A stretch of 33,370 nt of DNA, from NCBI GenBank assembly GCA_947632555.1, contig CANRPU010000022.1, positions 1 through 33,370 of the forward strand, given 5' to 3'. The position numbers and the translations under genes are program-made. The notes beneath the pieces are model-generated. The model was not told the origin of the DNA. It saw only the letters and a program-made list of their open reading frames with translations, and made no database searches. The stretch comes from an uncultured Lachnospiraceae bacterium (GTDB lineage: Bacteria > Bacillota > Clostridia > Lachnospirales > Lachnospiraceae). Below are positions 1-7,565 of this stretch, piece after piece. Each line of letters starts with the position of its first letter. Within the stretch, counting starts at the first letter, position 1.

Positions 1-380
1 GTGATGGCTACGATACGGGTATCGGAAGGCGTTTCCACGCTGATCCGCCCTTCCAGATCGTCATAGCTGTCCTCCAGACCCAGTTCCCCGATGACCTGCT
101 CCAATACGTCCCGCGTGGTGATCAGATGGGCGTAATCCTTGGTCAGCGTCGTGCCCATCTGCAGATCGGTGTAGGTGACATTTTCCCCGTTGTTCAGTAT
201 ATAGATCTCCGTCGTGGACTCATACTTATCCGCGATCACGAAGCAGCTCAGCAGAAAGCCCAGCGCGCCCGTCAGGACGGCTGTCAGCGCGATCAGCCAC
301 CACCTGCGCAGCAGCAGCCCGAATATCTCTAAAAGGTCGATCTCTATCACATCATCGTTTTGGTTTTCCTGCATGTTCAT
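1..380 (-). CDS. Wzz/YveK-type polysaccharide chain-length regulator (partial, C-terminus outside window)
   Basis: N-terminal 126 residues of a polysaccharide co-polymerase-like protein, a membrane protein that sets chain length or partners a tyrosine kinase during capsule/exopolysaccharide synthesis. Visible: an acidic start containing IDLLEIFGLLLRRWW, a first transmembrane helix at roughly residues 20-40 (WWLIALTAVLTGALG...), then the extracytoplasmic part with YESTTEIYILNN and LTKDYAHLITTRDVLEQVI, typical of Wzz domains. The frame runs off the left edge, so the second membrane helix and any fused kinase cannot be seen. Three in-frame ATGs (386, 380, 374) are possible; 380 has AGGAAG about 7 nt upstream. 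It follows the CpsB-type phosphatase by 18 nt, the usual pairing in Gram-positive capsule loci. The family call is secure; the exact subtype is not. Confidence 0.8.
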   Translation of the reverse strand, partial: MNMQENQNDDVIEIDLLEIFGLLLRRWWLIALTAVLTGALGFLLSCFVIADKYESTTEIYILNNGENVTYTDLQMGTTLTKDYAHLITTRDVLEQVIGELGLEDSYDDLEGRISVETPSDTRIVAI

Positions 381-398
381 CCTCATTCTTCCTGTTTT

Positions 399-1133
399 TT
401 ATAACTCCCGCGGTTCCAGCAGTTTCATGGCGTTTCCGCATAGTATTTTTTCAATATAGGGATCTTCGTATTTTCTTCCCAACAGCTTCAGAAGTTTCCT
501 GATATCCGGCGTTCTGGATCTGCTTCCGTGGGCATCCGTCCCGATGTAATCCACCAGCTGCCGTTCCAGAAGGATACCTGTCAGTTTCCGGGCCTTGATC
601 CCCGCCCGGCCCGTAACACCGGAAGCGTTGATCTGGATCTGGGCTCCCATGGTCCGAAGCGATTCTACGTTTTTCCAGTCCTCCAGCAGACAGCCGTACC
701 TCTCCACATGAGCGATAACAGGGACAAGCTCCATGCCCAGCACTTCATCCAGGGCGTTGCGGATCAAACGGTAAGAGTCCGTGGGAGAGAATTCTATCAG
801 TATGTAAGGACTGTCATTGAGGGTGCATATCTTCTCCGACAGAGGGATATCTTCCAGCTCACTGAAAAAGCGGACTTCATTGCCCGGATAGAGATTTACA
901 TCCACTCCGCGTTTTACCGCCTCCCGGCGCACCTCTCGGACCCGTTTTCGAATCGTGTCCGGGCTCGGATTACGCATCCCCGCCCTGTAATGAGGGGTCG
1001 CGATGATATCCGTGATCCCGGATCTCACGGCGATCCGAAGCATCTCCATGGATTCTTCCATGCTGCCTGAACCGTCATCCAGTTCCGGCAATATATGACA
1101 ATGAATGTCTACGATCCTGTTTCTCTTTTTCAT
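399..1133 (-). CDS. CpsB/CapC/YwqE-type manganese-dependent tyrosine-protein phosphatase (PHP fold)
   Basis: A 244-residue PHP-domain phosphatase. In Gram-positive capsule systems this family dephosphorylates the tyrosine kinase (CpsD/YwqD) that controls polysaccharide export. Metal-binding motifs are visible: DIHCHILPELDDGS (H11, H13, D19/D20), ATPHY around H48, VIAHVERY in the second half and GTDAHGS near the C-terminus. The length matches the family (about 240-255). It is the first gene of the operon seen here, with the Wzz-like gene 18 nt downstream. The Shine-Dalgarno is weak (AGGG about 9 nt before ATG). The cognate kinase would lie beyond the left edge. Function is inferred from family and neighbour. 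Confidence 0.88.
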   Translation of the reverse strand: MKKRNRIVDIHCHILPELDDGSGSMEESMEMLRIAVRSGITDIIATPHYRAGMRNPSPDTIRKRVREVRREAVKRGVDVNLYPGNEVRFFSELEDIPLSEKICTLNDSPYILIEFSPTDSYRLIRNALDEVLGMELVPVIAHVERYGCLLEDWKNVESLRTMGAQIQINASGVTGRAGIKARKLTGILLERQLVDYIGTDAHGSRSRTPDIRKLLKLLGRKYEDPYIEKILCGNAMKLLEPREL

Positions 1134-1419
1134 GCCGATCTGCCCTGAATTTCTTGATAAGACTGTCCGTTCCGCTGATAATGATCCGTATAATATTCAA
1201 ATTCAGCCTGCCGATGCTATTGACAGACACATGTATTCTACTCCATTACACGTTCTACCCCCGGAATGCCCACATGGCGGTATTTTCATTTTACTACACG
1301 CGCTCTACCCCCCCCGAAAAAGCCGCCATATGGTTGCATCGGATGAAAAAAGCGCCCGTATACTATAAAAATGGGAAAAAGAAAGATGATCTGACATTTC
1401 AGAAGAAAAGAAACTATTT

Positions 1420-1446
1420 CCGCCGCGTGAAGAGTTCACGCGGCGG
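1420..1446. terminator. Perfect 12-bp GC-rich hairpin, possible terminator or leader attenuator
   Basis: CCGCCGCGTGAA pairs perfectly with TTCACGCGGCGG around a GAG loop. On the minus strand it is followed by AAATAGTTTCTTTTC, and on the plus strand by TTCGTTCATATTTTG, so neither side has a clean T-run. No plus-strand gene ends here. On the minus strand it would lie in the leader of the capsule operon or act as a back-up terminator behind the lipoprotein gene. Confidence 0.5.
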
Positions 1447-1579
1447 TTCGTTCATATTTTGTTCACAATTAATTCAAGATTTTTTCATTCACTAATCATT
1501 CTTTAGACACTTTCTTTGCCTATACTATACTCATAAGATGTTTGTGTTTCACTTTACGCCAATATCAGTATTTTCATTA

Positions 1580-1629
1580 TTGAAAAACTTTTTCATAATA
1601 AATGCCAGACAAAGTATTTTGTCTGGCAT
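1580..1629 (-). terminator. Rho-independent terminator of the 1639-3591 lipoprotein gene
   Basis: A perfect 12-bp stem (1602-1613 with 1618-1629, arms ATGCCAGACAAA and TTTGTCTGGCAT, loop GTAT) begins 9 nt after the stop codon. It is followed on the minus strand by T-rich sequence (TTATTATGAAAAAGTTTTTC). Confidence 0.8.
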
Positions 1630-1638
1630 CCTCCCTTT

Positions 1639-3591
1639 TCAGGGGTTTTTTTCTCCTATCTCATCCAGATAAAGCTGCGTTCGGTTTCGCATGATCTCTG
1701 TGACTTCTTCTATTGTCTTGCCGCCGTCAAAATAGGCTTGGCTTTCTTCCGCTATGATGTCCAGGATCTCGTCGGTCTTCCAGGGCGGCTGTTTTCCTTC
1801 TTCCAGAAACTTCTCCATTGCCGAAAGCTGCTCCTTTGTAAAAGCATCCGCTCCTGCTTTCACGCTGTCCGGCCCCATATCCGTAAAAACCGCATCAAAC
1901 TTATAGGAGGAGGCATTTTCGACAAAATATTCTCCCGCTTCCTGAAACGCCCTGCGGCTTACCGGCAAGATCACATCCGCATTTTTCGCGCCAAGGAAGA
2001 ACTGATTCTCTTCTCTTAACAGAAACATCATAAATTCCCAGACGCCCTCCTTGTTCGCTGAGGCCGCGTTCATGGAAAAGAAATAGGGATACACCTGATG
2101 TACTCCTCCCTCCGCCACCGGTTTTCCTACCAGCTTTCTTCCTGTTTCGCGCATAGCATTGTCATAGACCGCGTATAACATATAATTCATCATGCGTACC
2201 GGGCTCAGCACTACGCTTTCCGCGTTTTTGCCATCTCCGTCCCCATATCTTTTGGCCAGCTCCAGTAATCTGGCGAAATCATCTCCTGAGAAATCACAGG
2301 TATAGTTTTCCCAGTCGATCAGACCGTTTAAGTCTTCCGAACCTTCTAACAGAAGCGTCAGGATATAGGAAGCGCTATAGCCCTTCAGCAGTACCGCGTC
2401 TTTTGGGTACTCTTCCAATACCGTCAGAAGCCCCTGCAGATCATACTCCTTGTCTGCGGGATAAATATCGGTATCGATGCAGTAGGAAAACAGATTCATC
2501 CCATAGGGCATTCCGTAGACGCCGTCCTCCCGTCCCAATATGCAGAAAGCCTGGGGAAAATAATCTTCCCGCCGGATCCCTTCTTGTTCCATCCATCCGG
2601 TCAGATCTTCCAGTACCCCCATATCCACCAGCTCGGGCGTGGATTGTATGCAGTCCATATCAAAAATATCCGCGCCATGTCCTGCCGCGATTTCCGCCTG
2701 GAGTTTTTGACAATACGTTTCATAGTCCATACTCTCCGGCATCTCTTCACTTTTCACATAATACTTTTCGTTCTCCTGATTAAAACGGACTATCAGCTCC
2801 TTCATTTCCGGCCTCAACCCGCTGCTCTTCAAGGTAAGAATGATCTTATCGCTGTCCTCCGGATTCACCTTGGACAGCGTTATCAGCATATCATTCTCCC
2901 CGTACAGCTCCACCAGATTGGAACTTATAAATTTTATATCCCGCACGGAGGAAGGCTCGTATCCCGTACCGGCCCATTCCATATAAAAGCGCTTGGTCCC
3001 GTCAGACAGCGTATAATCATACAGTCCCTTTTCATCCAGGATCAGAATATCTCCCGTCTGTCCCTTCGCCGTTTTATAGATCAGGCCCTTCTGCCAGATG
3101 ATCTCCCCCAGTTCCCCTGTTTCTTCATCCAAAACAGCCAGCCCGCTGGTGTATGTTTTGGTATTTCCTACTGTTACAACGATCTGCCCCTGGGCGGATT
3201 CACAGATGTCCGTCACCACTCTGTCCGTCTTTACGCTGCAGCGTATACTCCCGTCCGGGTCCACCCCAGTCAGACTGTTTTCGGAAAATATCCAGGCGGT
3301 TCCATCCGGAGCGATCCACCAGCTGCCATATATGTCCGTCAGTTCTTTCGGGACTTCTGCCATCAATACTTCCGCGGATTCTCCGTCACGACACAGAAAA
3401 ACTTCGCCTTCCCGATTTCCCGTTATCTGAACGGCTTCCCCTTTATAATACTGCTCGCCCAGCAGGTAATTTCCCGATTCTTCAAAAACCAGGGCCTCAT
3501 ACTCAGGTATGATGTCATAGCCGCTCTTGTCCGCGCAGCCGGACAGGCAAAAAAGGATTCCCGCCGTCAGTAAGATCCGCCTGAAGGTCAT
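1639..3591 (-). CDS. Lipoprotein: N-terminal propeller-like domain plus extracellular solute-binding domain
   Basis: A 650-residue predicted lipoprotein. The signal peptide ends in a lipobox LSGC (Cys19). Residues about 30-250 contain repeated short beta-strand blocks (WWIAPDGTAWIF, GLAVLDEETGELG, LILDEKGLYDY) suggesting a beta-propeller-like domain. From about residue 255 it reads like an ABC-type family-1 solute-binding protein (LRPEMKELIVRFNQEN, AGHGADIFDMD, YGMPYGMN, GVWEFMMFLLREENQ). No permease or ATPase gene is adjacent, so this is an orphan binding protein and its ligand is unknown. I start at the ATG at 3591, with GGGAG upstream; the open frame extends 16 codons further. A shorter paralogue lies at 4797-6131. 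The solute-binding call is moderate; the propeller is inference. Confidence 0.72.
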   Translation of the reverse strand: MTFRRILLTAGILFCLSGCADKSGYDIIPEYEALVFEESGNYLLGEQYYKGEAVQITGNREGEVFLCRDGESAEVLMAEVPKELTDIYGSWWIAPDGTAWIFSENSLTGVDPDGSIRCSVKTDRVVTDICESAQGQIVVTVGNTKTYTSGLAVLDEETGELGEIIWQKGLIYKTAKGQTGDILILDEKGLYDYTLSDGTKRFYMEWAGTGYEPSSVRDIKFISSNLVELYGENDMLITLSKVNPEDSDKIILTLKSSGLRPEMKELIVRFNQENEKYYVKSEEMPESMDYETYCQKLQAEIAAGHGADIFDMDCIQSTPELVDMGVLEDLTGWMEQEGIRREDYFPQAFCILGREDGVYGMPYGMNLFSYCIDTDIYPADKEYDLQGLLTVLEEYPKDAVLLKGYSASYILTLLLEGSEDLNGLIDWENYTCDFSGDDFARLLELAKRYGDGDGKNAESVVLSPVRMMNYMLYAVYDNAMRETGRKLVGKPVAEGGVHQVYPYFFSMNAASANKEGVWEFMMFLLREENQFFLGAKNADVILPVSRRAFQEAGEYFVENASSYKFDAVFTDMGPDSVKAGADAFTKEQLSAMEKFLEEGKQPPWKTDEILDIIAEESQAYFDGGKTIEEVTEIMRNRTQLYLDEIGEKNP

Positions 3592-3639
3592 TTTCTTCTC
3601 TCCCTTCCTATTTATAATATCCTGTTTCTTTTCCCGCAA

Positions 3640-3672
3640 ATTTATAAGGCTCCCGAAAACATTCGGGAGCCT
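3640..3672 (-). terminator. Terminator downstream of fba
   Basis: An 11-bp perfect stem (3647-3657 with 3662-3672, AGGCTCCCGAA/TTCGGGAGCCT, 4-nt loop) lies 14 nt after the aldolase stop codon. The sequence following on the minus strand is AT-rich (TATAAATTTG) rather than a pure T-run. Confidence 0.7.
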
Positions 3673-3686
3673 CTGTGTTTGATATC

Positions 3687-4655
3687 TTATGCCTTTCCGT
3701 CGGAACCAAGTACGTTGACAATCTTGTGAGCTACCATGTCCTTAACAGCCTGACGAGCAGGTTTTAAGTACTGGCGGGGATCAAAGTGATCCGGATGCTC
3801 CGCGAAATACTTACGGATGTTGCCGGTCATTGCAAGACGGATATCGGAGTCGATATTGATCTTACATACCGCCAGCTCCGCGGCCTTACGAAGCTGCTCT
3901 TCCGGAATGCCCACCGCATCCGGCATATTGCCGCCGTACTGGTTTACCATCTTAACGAACTCCTGCGGAACGGAAGAAGAACCGTGGAGAACGATGGGGA
4001 AACCGGGCAGACGCTTAATGCACTCCTCCAATACGTCAAAACGAAGGGGAGGGGGAACCAGAATGCCGTCCGCGTTCCTGGTACACTGAGCGGCTGTAAA
4101 TTTGTAAGCGCCGTGGGAAGTACCGATGGCGATCGCCAGGGAGTCGCAGCCGGTTCTGGAAACGAACTCTTCTACTTCTTCCGGACGGGTATAGGACTCA
4201 TGGCCGGACTCAACGGATACTTCGTCTTCCACACCTGCCAGAGTTCCCAGCTCGGCTTCTACTACGACGCCGTGCGCATGAGCATATTCCACAACCTGCT
4301 TGGTAAGAGCGATATTCTCTTCAAAAGGCTTGGAGGAAGCATCGATCATAACGGAAGTAAATCCGCCGTCGATACAGGATTTACACAGTTCAAAGGTATC
4401 GCCGTGATCCAAGTGCAGCGCAATGGGGATCTGGGGATTTTCCGCGACAGCCGCTTCTACCAGCTTAACCAGATAAGTATGGTTCGCGTAAGCTCTCGCT
4501 CCCTTGGATACCTGAAGAATGACAGGGCTGTTCAGCTCGCCGGCTGCTTCCGTGATACCCTGCACGATCTCCATGTTGTTCACATTGAACGCACCAACCG
4601 CGTAGCCGCCATTGTATGCCTTCTCAAACATTTCCTTTGTTGTAACTAATGGCAT
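3687..4655 (-). CDS. fba: Class II fructose-1,6-bisphosphate aldolase
   Basis: A 322-residue zinc-dependent aldolase of glycolysis/gluconeogenesis, interconverting fructose-1,6-bisphosphate with dihydroxyacetone phosphate and glyceraldehyde-3-phosphate in the cytosol. Family motifs are visible: GAFNVNNME near residue 21, HLDHGD with the catalytic Asp83 and zinc ligand His84, VEAELGTLAG, GTSHGAYKF with a zinc His, and VLHGSSSVP with the third. The length is slightly above short class II enzymes because of an insert around CTRNADGILVPPPLRF. The ATG at 4655 has AGGTGG 8 nt upstream; an in-frame GTG at 4667 is less likely. It has its own promoter and terminator, so it is monocistronic although it sits between two paralogous lipoprotein genes. 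Confidence 0.95.
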   Translation of the reverse strand: MPLVTTKEMFEKAYNGGYAVGAFNVNNMEIVQGITEAAGELNSPVILQVSKGARAYANHTYLVKLVEAAVAENPQIPIALHLDHGDTFELCKSCIDGGFTSVMIDASSKPFEENIALTKQVVEYAHAHGVVVEAELGTLAGVEDEVSVESGHESYTRPEEVEEFVSRTGCDSLAIAIGTSHGAYKFTAAQCTRNADGILVPPPLRFDVLEECIKRLPGFPIVLHGSSSVPQEFVKMVNQYGGNMPDAVGIPEEQLRKAAELAVCKINIDSDIRLAMTGNIRKYFAEHPDHFDPRQYLKPARQAVKDMVAHKIVNVLGSDGKA

Positions 4656-4720
4656 TGTTATTACCACCTTTCCTAATATGATTCTGACCGGCCATCCAAC
4701 CGAAATTTACTACGGTTTTT

Positions 4721-4749
4721 ATTATAACCTAAAGCCCGTCCTTGCGCAA
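4721..4749 (-). promoter_or_regulatory. Sigma-A-type promoter of fba
   Basis: On the minus strand, TTGCGC (4744-4749), a 17-nt spacer and a consensus TATAAT (4721-4726) lie about 65 nt upstream of the aldolase start. Confidence 0.75.
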
Positions 4750-4796
4750 GCACATTCTGGAAAATCAAGATATGGCCGGGAGCGTCCCGTTCTCTT

Positions 4797-6131
4797 TTAT
4801 CCCGCCTCGTCCAGGTAAAGCTGCACTCTGTTCTGAAGGATCTCTATGACTTCTTCCGCCGTCTTGCTGCCGTCAAAATAGGCTTCACTTTCTTCTTTTA
4901 TGATCTCCAGAATGGGTTTTGTTTTCCACGGTGCCTGCTGCCCCGCGTCCAGCAGGGCCTCTATCCGCGAAACCTGCTCGCCGGTGACCTTATCCGCGGC
5001 AAGCTCTATGCCCGGCGCCATTGACATATTAAATTCCGCGAGTTCATATCTGTCCGCTTCCCTCTGTGTTTCCTCTACAAAAAATTCTCCGGCCCGCCGA
5101 AACGCGCCGCGGCTTACCGGATACCCTGACGAATGCGGATCCGATACGCAGAGGTCATACTGGTTTTCTTCCCGCAGCAGAAACATCATAAATTCCCATA
5201 CGCCGTCCTGATACGGCGATGCGGCATTCATACAAAAACCCGTTAACGCCGCTTCGTTGACGCCGCCCTCTTCCACGGGCCAGCCCGCGAAGTTCCAGTC
5301 CGTATTCCGCGTCAGGTTGTCGTACTCCGCGTATACCATATACGGGGACAGATCCGCCCGGATCATAATATACGGGATGCCTTCTTTATTATCCTCATCG
5401 GGCTTGTCCGGTTCCCCCGTATACAGTGCTATCCGGTCGGAAGTCAGAAAATTTACGGCCTGCACCCTTTCCGGCTCATAGGAAGAACCTGCCCACTCCA
5501 TGTAAATATTCTTCTTTTTATCTCCAAAACGGTAACCGTATACCCCTTCTTCATCTACCGCCAGCACCTCTTCTTCCTGTCCTTTTCCTACGGCGCTGAT
5601 AAAGGTTTTCTGCCAGTTGACCTCTCCCAGGGTTCCGGTTTCCGTATCCAGCGCCGCCAATCCGCTGATGTATTTCTTCGGATCTGTCAGTACTACTACC
5701 ACCGTTCCCGATGCCCCTTCACAGATACCACCGGAGATAAGATCCGTATGTATCCGGTATTTTTCGCTGCCGTCGGGATTCAGACAGATTATGGTATCCG
5801 GGCAAAGCGCCCAGGCGGTCCCGTCCGGGGCCAGCCACCACCGCGTATCCGGACCGAGCAGTTCCTCCGCCACGCCGGTTACGCATACCTCTGCCGCCTC
5901 TCCCTCTCTGCATAAAAGAATATCCGATGTCAAAAGATCCGCCTTCAGCTGCGCGGGCTCTCCGTTATAATACTGGGCCCCTACCGGATAATTTCCTTCT
6001 TCGGAGAAGATTAGCGCCTCATATGCCGGCACAATATCATAATGGGGTTCCGCCTTGGTACAGGCGCCGATAAAGCACATTGCCCCCAAAAGTACCAGCG
6101 CCAGCCACACGTGTTTATGCCCGTGTCCCAT
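4797..6131 (-). CDS. Lipoprotein paralogue of 1639-3591 with the middle of the solute-binding domain missing
   Basis: A 444-residue predicted lipoprotein (lipobox IGAC, Cys24) co-linear with the 650-residue protein at 1639-3591. The N-terminal halves match block by block (YDIVPAYEALIF, GNYPVGAQYYNGEPAQL, WWLAPDGTAWAL, NWQK, YMEWAGSSYEPE), and so do the ends (GVWEFMMFLLREENQY, APWKTKPILEIIKEESEAYF, RVQLYLDE). About 200 residues covering most of the first lobe of the binding domain are absent, in frame, with the join near 5318-5385. Such a protein probably cannot clamp a ligand in the normal way, so it may be a decaying copy or a repurposed sensor. The open frame reaches 6152, but only the ATG at 6131 has a purine-rich GGGGTGGG before it. 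Function unknown. Confidence 0.68.
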   Translation of the reverse strand: MGHGHKHVWLALVLLGAMCFIGACTKAEPHYDIVPAYEALIFSEEGNYPVGAQYYNGEPAQLKADLLTSDILLCREGEAAEVCVTGVAEELLGPDTRWWLAPDGTAWALCPDTIICLNPDGSEKYRIHTDLISGGICEGASGTVVVVLTDPKKYISGLAALDTETGTLGEVNWQKTFISAVGKGQEEEVLAVDEEGVYGYRFGDKKKNIYMEWAGSSYEPERVQAVNFLTSDRIALYTGEPDKPDEDNKEGIPYIMIRADLSPYMVYAEYDNLTRNTDWNFAGWPVEEGGVNEAALTGFCMNAASPYQDGVWEFMMFLLREENQYDLCVSDPHSSGYPVSRGAFRRAGEFFVEETQREADRYELAEFNMSMAPGIELAADKVTGEQVSRIEALLDAGQQAPWKTKPILEIIKEESEAYFDGSKTAEEVIEILQNRVQLYLDEAG

Positions 6132-6281
6132 ATTCCCACCCCGGTTCATCATGTACTACGCCGCGCGTTACGGTTATTTCTATATAATATATATCACCCG
6201 TTCCTTACAGCTTTCTTTCAAAGTCCTTACATTTTTACAAATATTGGCAGCGGGAGAAGATCCGGGCGTCAGAAAAGTGAC

Positions 6282-7172
6282 TTACGGCACCATGATCTGC
6301 AGCGCTTCCCTGTAATCCTCGATCAGGACCTCCTTGTGGGCGCCGCCGTACTCTCCGTCCAGCGTCCAGGCGATCTCCTCGTCGGATTCGATCTGAAGCC
6401 GGGAGGTCTTAAACCAGCAGATCAGGGCATTTTCCGGATTCTTATCCGCCAGCGCGCCGATCAGCTGATTCATTTCCGCCAGGCTGCCGGGCAGCCTCAC
6501 CAGCGTTACCTCCAGCTCTCCGTCATTTAACTCTACATTCTTTCCGGTTATCTTTTTAAATCCGCCCACCGAAACGGAGTTGGTTATCATGCCGAACAGG
6601 AAATTGCCTTCTATGACATTATTGTCATAAGCAAACCGCATATGATAAGCCTTTACTGCCGTCAGGCTTTTTACGCCTTCCAGGATATACGCCAGATGTC
6701 CCAGCGCGTTCTTCATTTCCTGTCCTGTTTCATAGGACACGTCAGTGAACATGCCGAACGCTGCCACGTACACAAACAGATCCCGGTTAAACGAGGCGAT
6801 ATCGCAGGCAAAGGGATGCCCTTCCACAATGACCCGGGCTGCCTTTTTCATGTTCCGCGGCAGCTTCAGGCTGCTGGCGAAATCATTGGTGCTGCCCGCG
6901 GGGATATATCCTACAGGCAGGGATTTCCCGCTTTTTACCATGCCGGTCACCACCTCGTCCAGCGTGCCATCTCCGCCGCTGCACACCAGAAGCTCATACC
7001 CCTCTTCCCTTGTTTCCACCAGCCGTATGGCATCTCCTTTTTCCTGGGTCACGCAGACGGTCACTTCGTAACCGGCCTTTACGAAAATATCCACTATCTC
7101 CAGAAGGTGGTTTTTGATCTGGGCTTTTCCGGCTTTGGGGTTCAGTACAAACAGAAGTTTCTTTCTCGTCAT
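6282..7172 (-). CDS. Diacylglycerol kinase-like lipid kinase (YegS/DgkB family)
   Basis: A 296-residue soluble lipid kinase; family members phosphorylate diacylglycerol or related lipids at the membrane, recycling them into phospholipid synthesis. Motifs: NPKAGK at residues 11-16, GGDGT at 66-70 (nucleotide binding) and PAGSTNDFA at 91-99; the C-terminal beta domain ends with WTLDGEYGG, carrying the usual DGE. The length is typical (290-310). The ATG at 7172 has GGGAG about 9 nt upstream. It begins just past the terminator of the hprK-hpr operon and shows no strong promoter of its own, so readthrough or a weak promoter overlapping that terminator is possible. The true lipid substrate cannot be told from sequence. 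Confidence 0.88.
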   Translation of the reverse strand: MTRKKLLFVLNPKAGKAQIKNHLLEIVDIFVKAGYEVTVCVTQEKGDAIRLVETREEGYELLVCSGGDGTLDEVVTGMVKSGKSLPVGYIPAGSTNDFASSLKLPRNMKKAARVIVEGHPFACDIASFNRDLFVYVAAFGMFTDVSYETGQEMKNALGHLAYILEGVKSLTAVKAYHMRFAYDNNVIEGNFLFGMITNSVSVGGFKKITGKNVELNDGELEVTLVRLPGSLAEMNQLIGALADKNPENALICWFKTSRLQIESDEEIAWTLDGEYGGAHKEVLIEDYREALQIMVP

Positions 7173-7209
7173 GGTATTTATCTCCCTTTTCCTTAAACAT
7201 ACTCCTAAA

Positions 7210-7270
7210 TAAAAACGGAATCAATAAAGAAACTGTAAAGTCTTTATTGATCCCGATCTCGATTCCGTTT
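7210..7270 (-). terminator. Terminator of the hprK-hpr operon (nested hairpin)
   Basis: The outer arms AAACGGAATC and GATTCCGTTT (7213-7222 and 7261-7270) enclose an inner hairpin, AATAAAGA/TCTTTATT (7223-7230 and 7241-7248). On the minus strand the structure ends in TTTTTATTT. It starts 14 nt after the hpr stop codon. Confidence 0.75.
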
Positions 7271-7284
7271 CAGAAGACTTTCTT

Positions 7285-7551
7285 TCAGCCGGCCCTGCCG
7301 CTTAAGTAATGCTCGATCCCGTCAAGCGCTTCCTTCTCGTCATCCCCGTCCGCTTCCACGACTACATTGGCTCCCGCGTTCAGTCCAAGACTCATCATCC
7401 CCATAATGCTCTTGGCATTGACCCTGACCGCGCCGTCCGAAGACTGAATGTAGATCTTGCTGTCGTATCTGCTGGCCACCTGTACCAGCATGGCGGCCGG
7501 CGTTGCCTCCAGTCCTTTTTCCAGATTGATCGTGATGGTTTCCTTTGTCAT
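7285..7551 (-). CDS. HPr-family protein lacking the PTS histidine (Crh-like)
   Basis: An 88-residue protein with the full HPr fold pattern. The active-site loop, GLHARPAA in true HPr, reads GLEATPAA here: residue 15 is Glu instead of the phosphorylated His, and position 17 is Thr instead of Arg. The regulatory serine region is intact (AKSIMGMMSLG, Ser48, equivalent to HPr Ser46). By analogy with Bacillus Crh, which has Gln at that position, it should not carry phosphate for sugar transport but could be phosphorylated by HPr kinase and act with a catabolite regulator such as CcpA. It is the last gene of an operon whose first gene is hprK. The ATG follows GGAGG by 7 nt. The substitution is seen directly in the DNA; the role is inferred. 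Confidence 0.9.
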   Translation of the reverse strand: MTKETITINLEKGLEATPAAMLVQVASRYDSKIYIQSSDGAVRVNAKSIMGMMSLGLNAGANVVVEADGDDEKEALDGIEHYLSGRAG

Positions 7552-7565
7552 AAATTCTCCTCCTT

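Larger units (their letters stand above)
1134..1638. other. 505-bp intergenic region upstream of the capsule genes
   Basis: No convincing coding sequence on either strand. It holds two strong hairpins (1420-1446 and 1602-1629, listed separately) and AT-rich DNA. A possible minus-strand promoter, GTGAAA (1547-1552) with a 17-nt spacer and TATAGT (1524-1529), would give the capsule operon a leader of nearly 400 nt. A plus-strand TAGACA/TATACT pair overlaps it (1504-1531), so the direction is uncertain. Confidence 0.5.

Noticed and set aside
1504..1531. Plus-strand promoter-like pair TAGACA, 16 nt, TATACT
   Set aside because: No plus-strand gene follows it; the next genes to the right are all on the minus strand.
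4777..4789. Small CGGGA/TCCCG hairpin after the 4797-6131 gene
   Set aside because: The stem is only 5 bp and no T-run follows on the minus strand; not enough to call a terminator.
6153..6281. Run of TATATAATATATA (6181-6194) as promoter for the 4797-6131 lipoprotein gene
   Set aside because: A -10-like sequence is present on either strand, but I found no -35 at 16-18 nt on the minus strand; left uncalled.
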